DNA of 64,000 bases, taken from Laburnicola sp. R22_1. Lineage: Eukaryota > Ascomycota > Dothideomycetes > Pleosporales > Didymosphaeriaceae. The stretch's first letter is position 1; every line of letters starts with the position of its first letter. The position numbers were made by a program, and so were the translations under genes. Location of the stretch: assembly GCA_014281115.1 (NCBI GenBank), contig JACONQ010000003.1, positions 2,542,001 to 2,606,000 on the forward strand, in the 5' to 3' direction. Shown here one piece after another: positions 44,553 to 57,840 of this stretch. The notes under the pieces are model-generated. The model made no database searches, was not told where the DNA came from, and was given only the letters and a program-made list of their open reading frames with translations.

Positions 44553-47500
44553 TCTAGCTTTTTAATTTCCTAAATAAGATAAATAATAAGCTTATTAAAG
44601 AGTTAAATAATATTAGATAGCTAGAAGCAGTATAGGCTATAGCTAAGATAGAATAAAAGAAGTTGCATAAGTATTACTTAAGAATAGGTAGAGAGAAGGG
44701 TTTCTTATTTAACTATATAATAATATTAGATCCTATGTAAAAGCTTACAGTGTATAAGGTATTATAATTATAATTATTTATTATAGTTATATACTAATAG
44801 TTATATAAAATAAAATATAGAAGATTTAGGATAAGTATATATACTACTAATAGTTTCTAAAGTATCTTAATTACTATAATAGCCTAATAGCTAGAGACTT
44901 TACTCTAGTCTTAAATACTAACCTAAGATAGTTGTAAGATAGTAAATAGTTTTAAAAGCCTTCTTTACTACCTAGTTTATAGTCTAGTAGTCTCTCTACC
45001 TCTAGCTAAAGTTTAGCTACGCTAGATATTAATTACAACTTAGGCGTAACTTAAATAAAAGAAGAAATATACCTAAGTACTTCTATAGTTAAAAAAGGTA
45101 ATAGGTTTAATATACTAGCATAGTAAAAGTTTATTAAATATCTTATCCCTAAATTATATAGGTTATAAAGAATATCCTAGTAGTATAAATTTTATAAGTA
45201 GGTGTTAAGCGCGTCTTTAACACTAGTAGGAATATAATTAGAAATTAAAGATATAATTTTACTACTTAAATAATTTAAAAGATTATAATAGTTAAGTTTA
45301 CAATAGCTAATAAGTAATCTATAAAATTATTAGATTCTAATATAAAAGAGGATAATTTAGAGGACACAGCACTATTAGATAAAGAGGATAACTTATATAA
45401 GCTGCTAGCTAATAAAGAAACTATTAAAACTATATAAGATTCTAAGATTTTAGATAGTAAGCTACTAACGTCTTCTTACTAGGGGCAGCCACTATAAAAG
45501 TAGTTAAGGCCTTAGCGCTACTACAATATTAGTAATAATAAAATATAATAAATATATATATTAATAGTAAAATAGCATTAATTTTACTTTTACTTAGATC
45601 TCTTTTCTTATATACCTTTAGAGAGTAACTAAAGTTACTAATCTTATTATAATTAATTTTATATAATATAAGTTACGCAACTCTAATAGGTATTCTAATC
45701 TAACCTATACCTAGGAGTCTTTACAACCTAACCTAACCTATATTTAGAGTCTATACAACTAAATCTAACCTATACCTAGAATTTATATAACCTTAACCTA
45801 ACTTATATCTAGGGTCTATGCAACCCTAACCTAACTCTATACCTAAGCTAGATACCCTAAACCTATTTACTAGCCTACCTAGAAAACCTCTATTTTTAGA
45901 TGCGGTTCTACTAACACTAATATAACTATATCTAGATAAGAGTAGAAATATATCTATTTTAGGAGGCGTTTAGCTACTACTTTTAAAGGCTTTTTTATCT
46001 TACTTAGCTTGTTCTATAGCGCTACTTTTATAAGCTCCTCTATCTAGCGTGCTTACTTATAGTAGGGCAAAGAGGAGCTTTATATACCTATATTCCCTCT
46101 CTCTACTATTCTATTAGCAGCTTAGTTATAGCATAGCTTATGCGCCTGCCTTATTATTACTATCTAGTTATAGCAATGGCAGGACGCCTACTTATAGTAA
46201 TGGCAAGACGCTTTCCCTAGACAACGTGGCTATCCTCTTAGGTAGCTTTGTCCCTTCTTAGTGCCGCTTCTAGCTTTCTCTTCTTAATTTCTTCTAATGC
46301 GCTCTTTTATAGGATATTCTAGATGCCTTATTTATATAAAGCTACTTAACCTAACTGCTAATTCTCTCTTCTACAAAAATGGCAGCCTCTTCCTACCTTA
46401 TTAATTGCCTCGTTCTAGTCTATTATTAATCTCTAATTTATAGTAGAGGACTAGCTCTACCTTAAGCTTATCCTTTAATATATATTTAGAGTTAGATAAT
46501 AGAGTAAACTTCTCTAATATATGCTTAGAGTTAGAGAGCAAAGTGGACACACTATCTTACTCTACTTCTTATAGCAGCGCTAATAATAATCTATAGCAAA
46601 GCGTTTTAAATATAAAGTTAGACTTAAAAGGCAAGAAGATTGTAAAGATTATTACCTAGCTTAATACTAAAGAACTGGCAAAGCCTAGACATACACCTTA
46701 AATAATAGCACTATAAAAGAGGGAAGCTAAGTTCTAGAAGACGTATATGGCTTTTTCTAAAGGCTACTTCTTTAATTATCTAGATTCTACTAACAGCAAA
46801 CCTCTATGCAGATATTACTTAAAAATTATAAAAAAAATAAAGAAGTTACTAAAGGCATAACTTCGTACGTGCAAATATAGAATGTTTAAGGCCTATTTAC
46901 ACTAGCAAAAGAAATATACTCGCATTAAAAAGAAAAGCTTAATAAAAAGTTATTAGAAGAGAATTAGCATATACTATTAGAATATAGCTAATAAGTGTAT
47001 AGATCTAAATATTATAGATAATATATATAATATATATCTTTAACTATTGTTCTTTATTACAGCAATATATTAATATTATAGTAGTGAATCTATACACTAG
47101 GCCTTAATAAATCTAAAAAGAATAAGCTTATAATATTTATCTAAGACCTATATGCTATCTATTACGCGTTATAGGTTAACTATAAGAAGCCTCTATATAG
47201 CTATATTTAAGTTATTATATTACTACTTCTTATCTTATCTACAGCTATAGCTATAAGACCTACAGCTATTATAGCGCTTAGGTTTAAAGATATTAAGCTT
47301 ATAAAGATTCCTAGTATTAAAGACCCTAAATAGACCACTATTATAGCAAATGTTAATCTTAAGAAGGTTAAGAATAAGAATAGTAGTGGCAGACTATATA
47401 TTAAACAGCTAACTTAGATTGTAAAAAAGAGTTAACTACCACTTTATATAGGAAAAAGTTCTTATTTTATCTTAAAGATTTGCTTATTTTTTATATTATT

Positions 47501-48100
47501 ATATTTCTTTTTGCCTTAGCTTTCTTTTATAACGCATTTAGATATAACTTTATAAACATCTAATAGATCTTTAATCTATACCTATTAACGTCCCGCAATA
47601 TACTCTAATTTAAATAAAAGAAAGAACTACTTAATTAGCCACTTCTTTGTAACTTTTAGAGTACACCTACTAGTATACACCTTTTAAAAAAGAAAGTCTT
47701 TTTATATACTAAGTACTAGAATATCTTTATATAGCTAGGACGCGTAGTAGGTTTTAAAAAACTACTAGAGATATACTAGCTATAAAGAGCGTTTAGTATT
47801 ATTACTAGGCGAGCTATAGGTAGGCACTAGCGCCTTAGTAGTAGTATATAGTTAGTGCGTAATACGTAATTACATACTATTATAAGTATTTTATATTTAA
47901 ATTTAACTACTTTTATCTTATCTATAACTAGATGCGTAGTAGGTAATTAGATTCTTACACTATACTTATAATCCCTAACTATGCTTAGGTTATTGCCTAG
48001 TTAGTAATAGAGTAATAGTTACCCGCCTAGAGGCGTTATGATATTAAGACTATAGATTTTTATGCGTAAGAATTTTAAGAATTATATAGTACTTATTTTT
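44553..48100. other. A+T-rich decayed region, no gene recognised
   Basis: The first ~800 bp may continue the coding remnant broken by element H (coding-like text around 44600-45330 on plus, including PKLYRL and QVLSASLTLVG). The remainder is TA-rich with stops throughout. A GC-richer patch around 45880-46400 contains short repeated phrases but no recognisable protein. Confidence 0.45.
45695..45860. repeat. Degenerate ~32-bp tandem repeat with telomere-like CCTAAC motifs
   Basis: About five units share the pattern CTAACCTATACCTAG...GTCTATACAAC. Several contain runs such as CAACCCTAACCTAAC and AACCTAACCTAACC, similar to the fungal telomere repeat (CCCTAA)n. The telomere link may be coincidental in a TA-rich minisatellite. 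Confidence 0.6.
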
Positions 48101-48220
48101 ATTTATTTTTATTTATTTTTATTTATTTTTATTTATTTTTATTTATTTTTATTTATTTTTATTTATTTTTATTTATTTTTATTTATTTTTATTTATTTTT
48201 ATTTATTTTTATTTATTTTT
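48101..48220. repeat. Perfect 10-bp tandem repeat, 12 units
   Basis: Twelve identical units of ATTTATTTTT, with a partial unit before. A long open frame crossing it is only a by-product of the repeat. Confidence 0.95.
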
Positions 48221-48930
48221 ATTAGGATGTTCTTACTAAGAGGAATATTAGCTAGTTATAGTAATTATATATTATATACGCTTAGTTATTAATTACGTAA
48301 TATTAATTTAGTGCACTATACTTATATATATTAGTAATTACTTTATACTTATATACTATAAGTATATATAACGTGTTAACTTGCTTACTAGGCAGTAACA
48401 CTTATTACTACTATAGCTCTCTATAAGTCTACACTATAGATTTAAATATCTAGTAATACTGTCTTACTTATTATATTATTTACCCCTCTCTACTATATTA
48501 GAATTACTCTAGAAGTTAACGCGTTTTATACTTATAGTACTCTAGCTAAAAAGTATATAAATTAATAAAGTAGTAATACTATAATATACTTAGACGCTAA
48601 GAGATATATTTAAAGAGATAGGTATATAGTATCTAAAAGGCCTACTAGATCTGCGCTAGGTAGAAAGAACAAATCTCTAAATTATCTAACTTAAGAAGGT
48701 TAGCCTATAGCTACTATATAAGCAGTTATATAATAGTCTAGTATATATAGCGTTTATAGTAGAGCTTTAGAATCTTTGCCTACTAAAGAAGCACCTTTAG
48801 GATAATTATAACTATCTCGCTATATATTACTATATATAGTTAACTACTATTAAAGAGAATAATAATAAGAGGTATACGCACTAATACCTTTACCTACTTA
48901 CTACTTATAATACTATATAGATATACTAGT
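48221..48930. other. A+T-rich flank left of the LTR retrotransposon
   Basis: TA-rich decayed sequence with no recognisable gene. It ends with CTAGT (48926-48930), the left target-site duplicate of the LTR element. Confidence 0.6.
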
Positions 48931-49218
48931 TGTCTGTATACTATATAGGCAAGGGCACCTAAGGGTGTTGAGGTTTCAATATTGCCACACAATGGCATCA
49001 CGTAGGGATCACGTGATGCCCGTGCGCCGCGGCCCGTGCGCCGCAGGATCTTCTCCTTTCTATCCGCACCCTCTCTAGAGACAAGCAATTAATACCAAGT
49101 TATTCTATTATGTTATTTCCTTTTCTCGTACAATCGTCCTGTATACCCTCCACGCTTACTAGTATAGAGGATTAGAATTTAATGTCTATATAGCTAGCTA
49201 TAGAGTACCTATTTAACA
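48931..49218 (+). repeat. 5' LTR of the copia element
   Basis: Starts TGTCTGTATAC and ends TTTAACA. It differs from the 3' LTR at roughly 30 of 288 positions, nearly all transitions, with most A/T states in this copy. A core containing the palindrome ATCACGTGAT and a direct repeat of CCCGTGCGCCGC is unchanged between the two LTRs. Confidence 0.93.
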
Positions 49219-49270
49219 CTAATTAGTAGTTAACTAACTCTTAACTACAAATTAGCAAGAGTAAAGACGA

Positions 49271-49640
49271 ATTGCACAAGTTATTATTAGCTATACAATT
49301 TATTTTATATAACCTATCCTTTATACGTAAGAGGATAGCAGACTAAAAACTTTATAGAGTTAGTAAGTAGATGTCGCTACTATATAAAACAAAGGAAGCG
49401 ATTATATAAGACGTTATTAGCTGTATAATTTGTTTTATTATACCCTATCCTCTATACGTAAGAGGATAGCAGATTAAACCTTTGTAAAGTTAGTAAGTAG
49501 ATGTCGCTGCTATACAAAATATAGGAAGCGATTATACAAGACGTACAAAACCTATCCTTATTTATAGGGATAGCAGATTAACTCTTTTATTAAGTTAGTA
49601 AGTAGATGTCGCTGCTATACAAGATTTAAGAGGAGATAGT
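49271..49640 (+). repeat. ~130-bp tandem repeats with conserved hairpins in the retroelement leader
   Basis: Units at 49271-49400, 49401-49530 and 49531 to about 49640 (shorter). Each contains a hairpin near its start, for example CTATCCTCT-loop-AGAGGATAG in unit 2, and a conserved GTTAGTAAGTAGATGTCGCT. Unit 3 keeps a shorter stem CTATCC/GGATAG. Location between the 5' LTR and gag suggests a leader RNA function (packaging, dimerisation or priming), which is inference. Confidence 0.8.
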
Positions 49641-52269
49641 GCACTAAGCACACCACTAGTAACTATACAAAGACATAGTTAGACAATAACAAACCCTAAT
49701 AAAGCGCGACTCTCTGTACAACCGACCTATTAAACGAACTAGTTACGTAATGGCTACTCCTACCACCTTGTAAGAAGCCTCCACCGCCTCGCACAAAGTC
49801 CCCATCGCCTTATAAGACAACACTAATATGCCTAAGTATACTAGACTATACAATTAGTATATTAAAGGAACAGAAATATTAGAGGAAACACTGCGCAAGG
49901 GAACAAGACCTGTGTATTAAAATAATAAGATTAATATGGCAAACAATTCTTCTTAGTTGGAAATACAATTGTACGCGGCATATACTATTGCTAAGTATTA
50001 TATGTTATACTAGAAAGGGACAGCTTTCTTAGAGTTATTTTAGGAAGACTTTAAAGGATGGGAAGAACACTATTTTTTAGAGTTAGGCTGTGCGTACAAG
50101 AGAGAGCTTATAGCAGTTCTAAGAGAAAAGAGCATTAAGCTAAGGACAGATACTAGAGCCACAAATACTAGTAAGCTATACAAAGTAGCCTAAGGCAATG
50201 TAGATACCACTTATACAACACTGCCTTCGCCAGCTCACTCAACTCCTTGTACGCAAACACTAAGGCCAATCTCAAAGACACCTGAGCCAGTTAGGCTGTC
50301 GCACGAACCCGAACAGAGCAAGCCACTGCCACTACAGGCACCTACACAGCTGCAGGTCCCTGCAGACATCTTAAGAGAACCTTCGCACAAGTACCAAAGA
50401 TAATCCTATTCGTACAAACAACTGAATAAACCACCACTCTTCGCACATGGTACCTAACTACCATTTTGCCCACCTACTCGCAATTATTAAACACCATACG
50501 GAATAGAGCCACCACTAGTCAAACGCGAATTATAGGCACTATACCAATCTACACAAACTAAGCCTATACTATAATCCAACCTATATAAGCTTCCACCTAA
50601 GCACAACCTACCTCCTTAGAGAATTCTAGCTAACAAGATAATCTAATTTTAAAAGGTATGGAATAAGGATAACAACTATACTAGAGCTCTGTACGACATT
50701 TTGGCAGACAAGACTAGGATCTTTATAGATTTATGCAGACGCCTAGATATTGCTAAGGATTAATACCTAGACATCTTTCCAGATATCTTTACTAGCCGTG
50801 CAGCACAGTATTACCTCCATACTATCTATCCTAGACAATTGTAGAAGTGCTTGTACGAAGCACTTAACAGTCACTTTAACACTACTATTAACCACAACTA
50901 GTATTAGACAGACTAGACCACAATAACTTTCGCACAATGCTAGCGCGAGAACCCTAATAAGAGTCTATACAAAGTTCTAGAGGCAATAATTAATAGGCTC
51001 ACCCTCGCATAGAGAGCATTAGGTGCGGACTTCGCTAGGGAAATTCCTCTCCATACTACTGTCGTACAAGCATGCCGCAAACACCTAGAGCTAGAGCTGG
51101 CTATGTTCACCCCTAAGCCTACCTATAAAGCTCTATTTGCTAATCTCCGTGCGTCAATCCAAGTTGCAATTAATCGCTAATCTAATTAGCACTTGCAAGA
51201 GGCTAATGCATACTACACTAATCGCAAATATAACTTTTCCGCACGAAGAGGCAGACCACTAGTCCCTCGCAGACAAGGATTTCGCGGACAATTTGTACCA
51301 TTATTATCGCAATTTAGATCCTAATTAAACAACATTCGTACAAGACTAAAGAAGTGTTTTGTGTGCTATAAGGAAGGTTATTAGTCTTCTAACCATCCGC
51401 GCGATGAGCGTACCCGCGTAATAAGGCAGTACATCACCTTCTATAAAGAGCACAATAATAAAACGCCTTTATACGAAACTGTTCAGTCCTATATTTAGGA
51501 CATAGAAGGGTATAATAATAAGGAACCTACTTCGCACAAAGAAGAGGAGCAGAGTAAAAATAATAAGAATAGCAATAATTAAGTGTCCTACCTAACCACT
51601 GCTGCCTATCTTTACTGCACGACTGGCGAATATATCTATAAGATAGAGCCAGAGGAGTGTGCGGAACAGTTTATTCTTAAAGATTAATACTATACAACAT
51701 ACTAAGGTGAATTATAGGACACAGGTGCAGTAAGGATTTTCACTATTGGCAAGGCACAGCTAGAGACATACGTACGAGAGAACCCTTATATAAAGATTAA
51801 TTAGACACCTAGCAACACTAATATTAGCTTTGGAGGTTAGAACCTACAAGGATCTCTAGAAACTGTACAAATTACAAATCTAATAGGAACAGTTACCTAC
51901 TACATCCTAGACACTTTAACACTATTCCTGCTGTCACTGGCAGATGCTAATAAGCTGGGTGCCTACTTTAATAATGTTCTAGATGTTATTATATAAAAGG
52001 ACGGCACAACTATACCTATTATACGCAAATAGGGACACCCTTTCTTTAATATTAGTAAGAAAGAAACTGTGTCCTTCTTTACTAAACAAGAACTCTGTTG
52101 CCTTTATTAACAATTCGGATATCCCTATATAGAAAGACTCACCATTATCAACTTTTGAAATTTTGAGAAAGTGGTCAAAACTGCCTAGTTTTCTATCTCA
52201 TTATCTCAGTTTTATCTAAATACCACTCCTAGCCATCTTTAGGCACCGCACGCGTGCGGTGGTTTGATA

Positions 52270-53930
52270 ATAGCAATAGAGACGCCTTAGAGGCCCCCTC
52301 TAGGGACCTCTACAGCGACCCGCCCACTAGACCTTGAGTCTACGCAACAGAATAACCTCCAGCACGCCATAAGGAAGCGCCAACAGTCTAATATTCGCCC
52401 TCCTAGACGCCTCTCCTTTGGTAGAGGCGTGCCTGTCCGCCCTGCTAACACAGAAACTACAGCTAGTGTCCTTAACTCCTACCTTACGGCCACCCGCAAG
52501 GCGGCAGAGACCTAGGAAAAGATAGTAATAGCAATAGCTAATGCTGTTAACTACTACCTTGCCAAATTTAAGCGCCTAGAGGAGCTAGCAGCTACTATCG
52601 CCCTCCGCAACCGCGTTATATAGGCGCTAAAAAACTCTACTACTACGCCAAGCCTTCGCCCCAATCTAGTAAGGACCAGCTACAACTTAACAACCACAGC
52701 CTACACTATAGACAGTGATAGTGGCCTTGCCGCCTAGCCTTAGAAGACATAGGCAAGCGTAGCATCCGCCTCCTATTACAGGGATAGCAGGCACACAATA
52801 ACTAACAGCAGAAGGGCCACAGTCGCTGTTAAGCAACAGCAGCCCCCTAGACAAGCAGCAGACCTACAAATCTTACTCACTATCTTAAATCCAGCTAATA
52901 GGCTTAGACAGACCTCCGCCTTCGCTATGCGAAAGGCAATCTGCGACGCTACAGGACTTAATATTAGCAACATCCCCACAGCTATAAGGACCTAAACAGG
53001 CTGGGCTATTACGCTAGCCTTTAAGGCTATACAACAACAACTTATAAAATAAGAAAAAAAGGAACTAATAATCCGCTCTATTAATGGCAACAGCGCAGAG
53101 TTGCCCACACACTAAACCAACTACGCTGTCCCTGGGGTGCCTAGCAGCTATCACTCGCTATTAGGACAAGAAGTCCCATACACCCTAGAAATAATCGCGG
53201 AAGAGGCTTTTACACAGACCTTGACTCGCCTAGTAAACTACTAGCCCTCTAGGCACAGCCTAAACTAATATAGGCACACTACCTACGTAGTGTCCTTTAA
53301 AAAGCCAGTAACACCTTTCTAACTCTTTGGTGTTAGCGACTTATTCTATAAAATTGTTAAGAAACGCGCAATTAAGCAACACAACCCTAGCTGCTAGGGA
53401 TACTGCAACGCAGCGCGTTGCACCTACGCACCCTGCTACCACAACTACAGCATAAAACAGAGCGAGCACAAAAGCCCTATAGGTAACAACTGCGCTTATA
53501 AGCTATAGTGCCCTAATTGCCGCAGTCTACACGCTACTAATAATTCAACCTGCCTAGTAAAGCCTAGGCGAGTGAGCGGCAGAATTATAAGACCTACCCA
53601 CTATAAGCTAGCCACCCTCTACCGCGCTGGACAAAAGGCCTACAACTAGCTATACAACTCGCAACCCTAACCCACACCCACTACGCAGAGATAAGGCAAC
53701 GCCGCTAATAGAGAAGGCGCCCCTCCTACTAAGGGCAACGCTTAACCTAACAAAGAGGACACTACTCCTACTAGAGACACTGTCTAACAAGCCCCTTAAG
53801 AAGAGCCTATAGACTAAGAGAGCCAGGAACAAGTTCCTAGCCCCTACCCACTAAGAGGATAGCGCTTAAGCCCCTACCCTAATCTTGCAGCATAACAAGC
53901 GGCTCGCGCCTTAAGCTAACTAGTTAGACT
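52270..53930 (+). pseudogene. LINE ORF1 (gag-like) pseudogene
   Basis: Plus-strand coding-like sequence includes RRLSFGRGVPVRPANTET near 52410 and a Cys/His-rich region at about 53390-53560 (GYCNAARC, CPNCRSLHATNNSTC), matching the nucleic-acid-binding knuckles of Tad-type ORF1 proteins. Stops (mainly TAG) interrupt it. Boundaries are approximate, since I could not fix a start codon. Confidence 0.65.
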
Positions 53931-54019
53931 TACCGCGCCTATAAGCGGCAGCCTTAACCTTGCTACACTCTTAGCATAAAGCGCGAGATATATAGACCAC
54001 ACATAGTCCTCTTTATAGA

Positions 54020-57000
54020 AGGACATGACTATAGATAACTTCTCTAATTAATAAGGAACAACTGCCGCAGATACACCCCTTGCAGGGACCCTAATATAAA
54101 AGTATGCTAGACTAATATTAGCAGAAGTGGCCCAGCACACACAGCCGCCCTTAAGATCGCTTTTATAAAGGGCATTAATATTATTTATATATAAGAGCTA
54201 GCTACCTAGCCTAGTATATAGACTTTAAACCACCCCAGCTATAACCTCTATCCACTAGTAGACGGCTGGGACAGCCAGGAGACCTGGGAGGCAGAATACC
54301 CCTAGGTCCTTATCTTCACCCATAAGGGCAACAGACTAAAGATTACGCCCTATACCCCGCTGCATAATAGGAACCTATAGTGGATTAAAGTGAACAGAAT
54401 CTCCATACTTAACGTTTACTAGGCGCCACAGACTACGCTAGTACTTAACTACATTACCTGCCTTACCCCACTAAACAGGTGCCTGGCAGGAGGTAATCTT
54501 AATGCTAAATACAACATGTTTGAGCCTAGTGTTATAACTACATAGGGTGGAGCTAAGCTGGCCTAATAGGCTACAGACAGCGGCATGAATTATATAGGCA
54601 AACCCGAAATCCCCACCTATAGGGCTGGGCACGTTATAGACCTCTCTTTCTATAACATCCCCTTCGCGACCACTGCGGTACGAACAGATATAAACTACAG
54701 CTTAGACTATAATATATTAGTTACTATAATCCCTAGTAGAGGACAGAAGCCCCTTAACTAGTTCTAATATAGGGTCTTTATAAAGAAGCTACCGCTATTT
54801 GTCAACGCTATTACTAATAGAATAAAAGGCGCCCCCCGCTTAGACAGGCCACAGACCTGTGAGCACGTTAATAGGCGCGTCGCTGCCTTAGAAGAAGTCC
54901 TTACTAACGCCCTAAAGACGGCAGGTAGAAAGAAGAGAGGGATAGGCCACTTAGCGCCCTAGTAAATAGACAATTACAAGACAGCCTATTAAGCACACCT
55001 CTACTTGCTTAACAGCCACACTAGCTAGGGCCCCTCTAATAAGACACATACTTTCCTAGCGATAGTCCGCAAGGCAAAGAAGGAGTACTAGCAACACACT
55101 ATAGATAACGCTAAAGGTAACTAGGAACTTTTCCGCATTATTAATTAGCACAAGCTGAAACCTACTAGAACACAGGCACCAATAGTGTTTAGAGGCGCGG
55201 AGGCGACTAAAGACAAAGATAAGGCTAAGATGCTATAATAAGCACTTCTCTGCAGATTTACGGCGGAGGACAATCTACCAGAACCGCCCACCCCACAAGA
55301 ACACCCTACTATCCCATAGAACACGTACCTATTAATTAAAGAGATAGAGCGCTGCGTAATTAGGGTCTCTAGCACCTTACTAGGCGCTAATAGTATAACA
55401 GTCTAGCTGCTTACAGCATGCTGGAACCACATTAGATAGTATGTTTGCGACATCTACCGCGACTTACTATTACTTAACCACTACTTAGCCGCCTAGACAG
55501 ATAGGGAGATTGTTTTTATTAAGAAACTTAGTAAGAAAGACTACATAATCCTAGGGTCTATAAGACTACTTGCCATGCTGCTCTGCCTTAGTAAAGGTTT
55601 TAAAAGGGTAATCGCTTAGCGCATAGCCTACTTAGCTATGCTGCACGGCGTCCTAAGCCCCTAGCACGGGGGGGCCCTCCTAAAAAGGTCGGCCATGGAC
55701 CTAATTACAGCCTTCACCTATAAAGCCGAACTCGCTTTTAGCAAGGGCAAACACGTTACTATGGTAACTATGGATATACTAGAAGCTTTTAACGCGCTGC
55801 TAGTTAACTAGCTACTGCACCGCATAAAAGACTAAGGCTAATACTAGAAGGTTCTAGTTTTTACACGCAACATCCTTACAAACCAACACATTCTTGTCTG
55901 CTATAGCCAACACTATTCTGGCTACCACCTAGTGGCCTACAGCACCCTATAGGGCTCGCCATTCTCCCCTGTTATCTACATGTTATACCTTGCAGAGCTA
56001 CTACTTTAGGACACAACTATGCGCTTTGGCTATACTAACAATATATGCCTCTACAGCGCCTCCCACAGCCTTAACCTTAATATTAAAATACTTGCTAAAC
56101 AAGTCTGCAAGATTAACTTATATGGCGCGGACTACAAGATTGCTTTTTTACTAGACAAGCTTAAAATAATCCACCTTACAAGACAGAATAGGGACTACGC
56201 GCCGCCCTGCGCCATTAACAATCACCTTACTATTTACCCAATCCTCCTTATAAGTGAGGTACCTACACTGCGCTGGCTAGGCGTATAGTTTAATAGGAAG
56301 CTTACCTTTAAGACCTACGTAGCCATACGCGCCGCAAAGACAAGAGTTATTGCCCACTATATCTGCAGCCTTACTTAGATTAAACACAGCCCCCTACTAG
56401 AGTCTTTACACAAAGCGGTAATCTCCTATATTCTCCCCCAACTTCTATATAGAGCGGAGGCCTAGTATAGAGGAAGAACTAAACCCTTTAGAATTATACG
56501 CCAGTTAAAAGGCGCCAAAGTAAGCACCTAACTAGGTTGGCACATAGAAACACTCAACAAGGTCCTTAGGCAGGCATACAGAGCTGTTGTTCTGGCCTAC
56601 TAGACTACACCCACCACCACTATCTTTAGGGACGCTAGACTCCCCTTAGTAGTAGTAGCCCTAGAAACCTGCAAGTTCCGCTTCGCAGCACACCTGCTAA
56701 TAATTGATGAAAAGCACCCGCTAACTGCCAGGACTCACCTTCCTACAGTTAGAAGAGGCTGAGGCGCAGGCCTCCCACAGAGAGCCCGCACGAAGGTACA
56801 ACAACTAGCACAGGTCTTCGACCTGGTACCCCGACCCGAATTCCGCGCCCCCCACTACTCCCCTGGGAGCCGCGATGACCCCACAGGCCATGTGAATAAG
56901 AAGGAAGCCGCCTGCCGCTTTAAGGAGTAGTGGGCCCTTCTCCTACTAACTGCTATTACTGTCTTCTCTAATAGCTCTAAACAATAGCTTAACAGCGTTA

Positions 57001-57840
57001 AGCACGTCACATACGGCTACGCTATATACAAAGGGCAGACTCTTACCCTATAGGGCAACAGCTCCCTTAACCCTAGGTCCTACGTCTTCAATACTAAAGC
57101 TGTAGGCGCGTGGCAAGGACTCTCACACACACTCCGCACGCTGGCCTACTAGCTTAGACGCATATATATGTGTATAGATAGCACCTCTGTTATATAGTGT
57201 ATTAGAGGCAACCTATCCCCCTCCTCGCAGTGGGCGTTTGTTAGGTACTAAGAGACAATTAAGAACCTGGACATTACTGTCTAGTAGTCCCTAGGACACT
57301 ACAATATAGAGGGAAACAAACGGGCAGACTAGCTAGCAGACAACGCGGCAAGGACCCCTAAACCTCCACACAGTATGGTAACTAAACCCACAGCCTCAGG
57401 CCTTAAGTTAGACGTTCGCGCCCTTACTAGGAGTGTAGAGATAGACTAGTAGCGCAAGCACACGCTAAATCTGTCTAGGTGGTATATATAGTAGGACCTT
57501 AAGTATTGCTCTGCAAAATAGCCAAAGAAGCTTACCCTTTAATAACTAACGCTTGCAAAGCTACTATCTATACGCACCCGCTATGGATACTACGCTTAGT
57601 ACTATAAGAAGTTTAAACATAATAACGCAGTCACAGAATACTCCTATAGGGTAGACCTTGCGCCAGACTACATAGTCTACTGCCCACAAGCGGTCTAGAA
57701 GTTTTGCTACTGGCCAAAATAACCCCCTCTCCCTCCTAGCACTATATAGGAGGGCGTTAAATACTTAAAGACCCTTAAGCCTAAAGATTTTTAACTCTTA
57801 CTAGAGCTTGCCAACCCCACTAACACTAACAAATAAATAT
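54020..57840 (+). pseudogene. LINE ORF2 (endonuclease-RT-RNase H) pseudogene
   Basis: Endonuclease-like motifs include GGNLNAKYNM near 54493 (family GDFNA) and YRAGHVIDLSF near 54622. The RT region has FNALLVN, GSPFSPVIYMLYLAELL and, at 56025-56042, FGYTNN in place of the catalytic FxYADD. GCT GAC GAC to ACT AAC AAT changes are all G-to-A. RNase H-like sequence (YMCIDSTSVI, GHYNIEGNKRAD) lies around 57170-57330. The many in-frame stops are mainly TAG. It is inactive. Confidence 0.8.

Noticed and set aside
48062..48292. 76-codon open frame rich in Phe/Ile/Leu
   Set aside because: It is produced by translation of the 10-bp ATTTATTTTT tandem repeat and has no gene-like context.
12490..48300. 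Recurring TTACGTAA palindromes in A+T-rich DNA as a regulatory motif
   Set aside because: Too short and too expected in TA-rich sequence; the contexts of the occurrences do not match.
35189..49050. Similarity between the element F TIR (CCCGTGCGCC) and the copia LTR core (CCCGTGCGCCGC)
   Set aside because: Ten to twelve GC-rich bases without shared flanks; probably coincidence.
52776..52979. Hydrophobic minus-strand open frame
   Set aside because: It lies antisense to the LINE ORF1 region, where coding-like sequence reads on the plus strand.
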